This document shows, in pieces, positions 6,066 through 6,274 of a stretch of 6,274 nucleotides of DNA. The notes under the pieces were generated by a model. The model searched no databases and had not been told where the DNA came from. It saw only the letters and a program-made list of their open reading frames with translations. The stretch is taken from positions 1-6,274 of the forward strand of contig LNGD01000092.1 in the NCBI GenBank assembly GCA_001587675.1. The letters run 5' to 3'. The number at the start of each line of letters is the position of its first letter. Position 1 is the stretch's first letter. The translations under genes and the position numbers were made by a program. The stretch comes from Candidatus Methanofastidiosum methylothiophilum (GTDB lineage Archaea > Methanobacteriota_B > Thermococci > Methanofastidiosales > Methanofastidiosaceae).

Positions 6066-6138
6066 GTGATAATTAGAAAATTAGAATATAAAGATTATGT
6101 AAAAATTAAATATTTTCTTATCCTAAAATCATTTTCCT
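6066..6138 (+). pseudogene. Possible 5' remnant of a GNAT-like gene interrupted by an insertion
   Basis: A forward frame opens with GTG at 6066 and begins MIIRKLEYKDYVKIKYF, which resembles the first strand and helix of many GNAT acetyltransferases (an IRxLxxxDxxxI pattern). The resemblance then stops, and the same frame runs into a transposase-like N-terminus at 6159. The start codon is back to back with that of the minus-strand gene (6065), leaving no separate promoter, so if the gene was real it was leaderless or its promoter lay inside its neighbour. A 20-residue match is weak; this could be non-coding DNA open by chance. Confidence 0.25.
6085..6092 (-). promoter_or_regulatory. TATA box of the small membrane-protein gene
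   Basis: On the minus strand the box reads tttatatt, with its centre 23-24 bases before the ATG at 6065. This spacing predicts a transcript starting at or next to the start codon, consistent with the lack of a Shine-Dalgarno sequence. The box lies inside the short forward reading frame that starts at 6066. Confidence 0.5.
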
Positions 6139-6148
6139 TGTGGAAATG
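6130..6148. repeat. Imperfect palindrome, possible insertion-sequence left end
   Basis: cattttcc (6130-6137) and ggaaatg (6142-6148) are complementary except for one extra T in the left arm, around a 4-base centre. A TGT at 6139-6141 lies inside it, about 20 bases before the transposase-like ATG; IS481-type ends often begin TGT. This may be the outer end of the element, but no second end is visible in the window to compare. Confidence 0.2.
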
Positions 6149-6158
6149 TTATCTGGGT

Positions 6159-6274
6159 ATGGCAAAGCTTAACGACAAAAAGATAGCATGTATAATAAGG
6201 TCAAAGGAACTTGGCCTTAGATCAAGCGATTGCCTTCATCCAGAATGTTACTGCTAGAAGAGTAAATCAAATGA
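6159..6274 (+). pseudogene. Frameshifted N-terminus of an archaeal IS transposase/integrase (partial)
   Basis: From the ATG at 6159 the frame reads MAKLNDKKIACIIRSKELGL and then degenerates to a TAG at 6255-6257. In the next forward frame, from 6220 to the window edge, the sequence reads DQAIAFIQNVTARRVNQM. Joined, the two halves resemble the N-terminal helix-turn-helix of archaeal DDE transposases of IS481/ISA0963-like type, whose relatives read roughly KLNDKKIxWIIRxKEKG followed by IAxIQNVxxRRVQQ. The spacing between Leu (6216) and Ile (6229) is ten bases where the HTH pattern expects twelve, so a two-base deletion is more likely than a one-base insertion. The catalytic domain would lie beyond the window. 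The family assignment is from memory of the motif and is not certain. Confidence 0.5.

Overview
The window reads as chromosomal DNA from an AT-rich archaeon (roughly one third G+C by eye), most likely a euryarchaeon and possibly methanogen-related; the lineage is inference. The case rests on a single-polypeptide radical-SAM/GNAT Elp3 of archaeal type, a ProRS of the archaeal/eukaryotic-like type with a C-terminal cysteine domain, a two-winged-helix regulator of SurR-like layout, TATA/BRE-like promoters about 25 bases before short or absent leaders, AGA/AGG arginine codons and T-run terminators. No rRNA, tRNA or CRISPR array was seen.

Layout, left to right. Positions 1-113 hold the possible tail of an upstream gene and the promoter of a regulator. 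Positions 114-767 encode an ArsR/SurR-like DNA-binding protein. Positions 814-2253 encode prolyl-tRNA synthetase (proS). On the opposite strand, 3956-2250 encodes the tRNA wobble-uridine modification enzyme Elp3, whose 3' end overlaps that of proS by four bases. A 118-base divergent intergenic region (3957-4074) carries promoters for both elp3 and a rightward two-gene operon: a secreted or membrane-anchored all-helical protein (4075-4947) and, translationally coupled by a one-base overlap, a type II membrane coiled-coil protein ending in a cysteine-rich extracellular domain (4947-5765). A small two-helix membrane protein (6065-5766, minus) abuts this operon tail to tail. The right edge contains a frameshifted, truncated N-terminus of what looks like an archaeal insertion-sequence transposase, probably lying just inside another gene that it interrupts.

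The central part is translation machinery: ProS charges tRNA(Pro) and Elp3 modifies wobble uridine. The regulator in front of proS is not known to control either. The least ordinary element is the 4075-5765 operon, whose two products I cannot assign to a named family and which are predicted to meet on the outer face of the membrane. Its promoter contains a GTTn3AAC palindrome matching the core site known for SurR of Pyrococcus, and the regulator at 114-767 has SurR's domain order but lacks its CxxC redox pair. A regulatory link is therefore conceivable but unproven.
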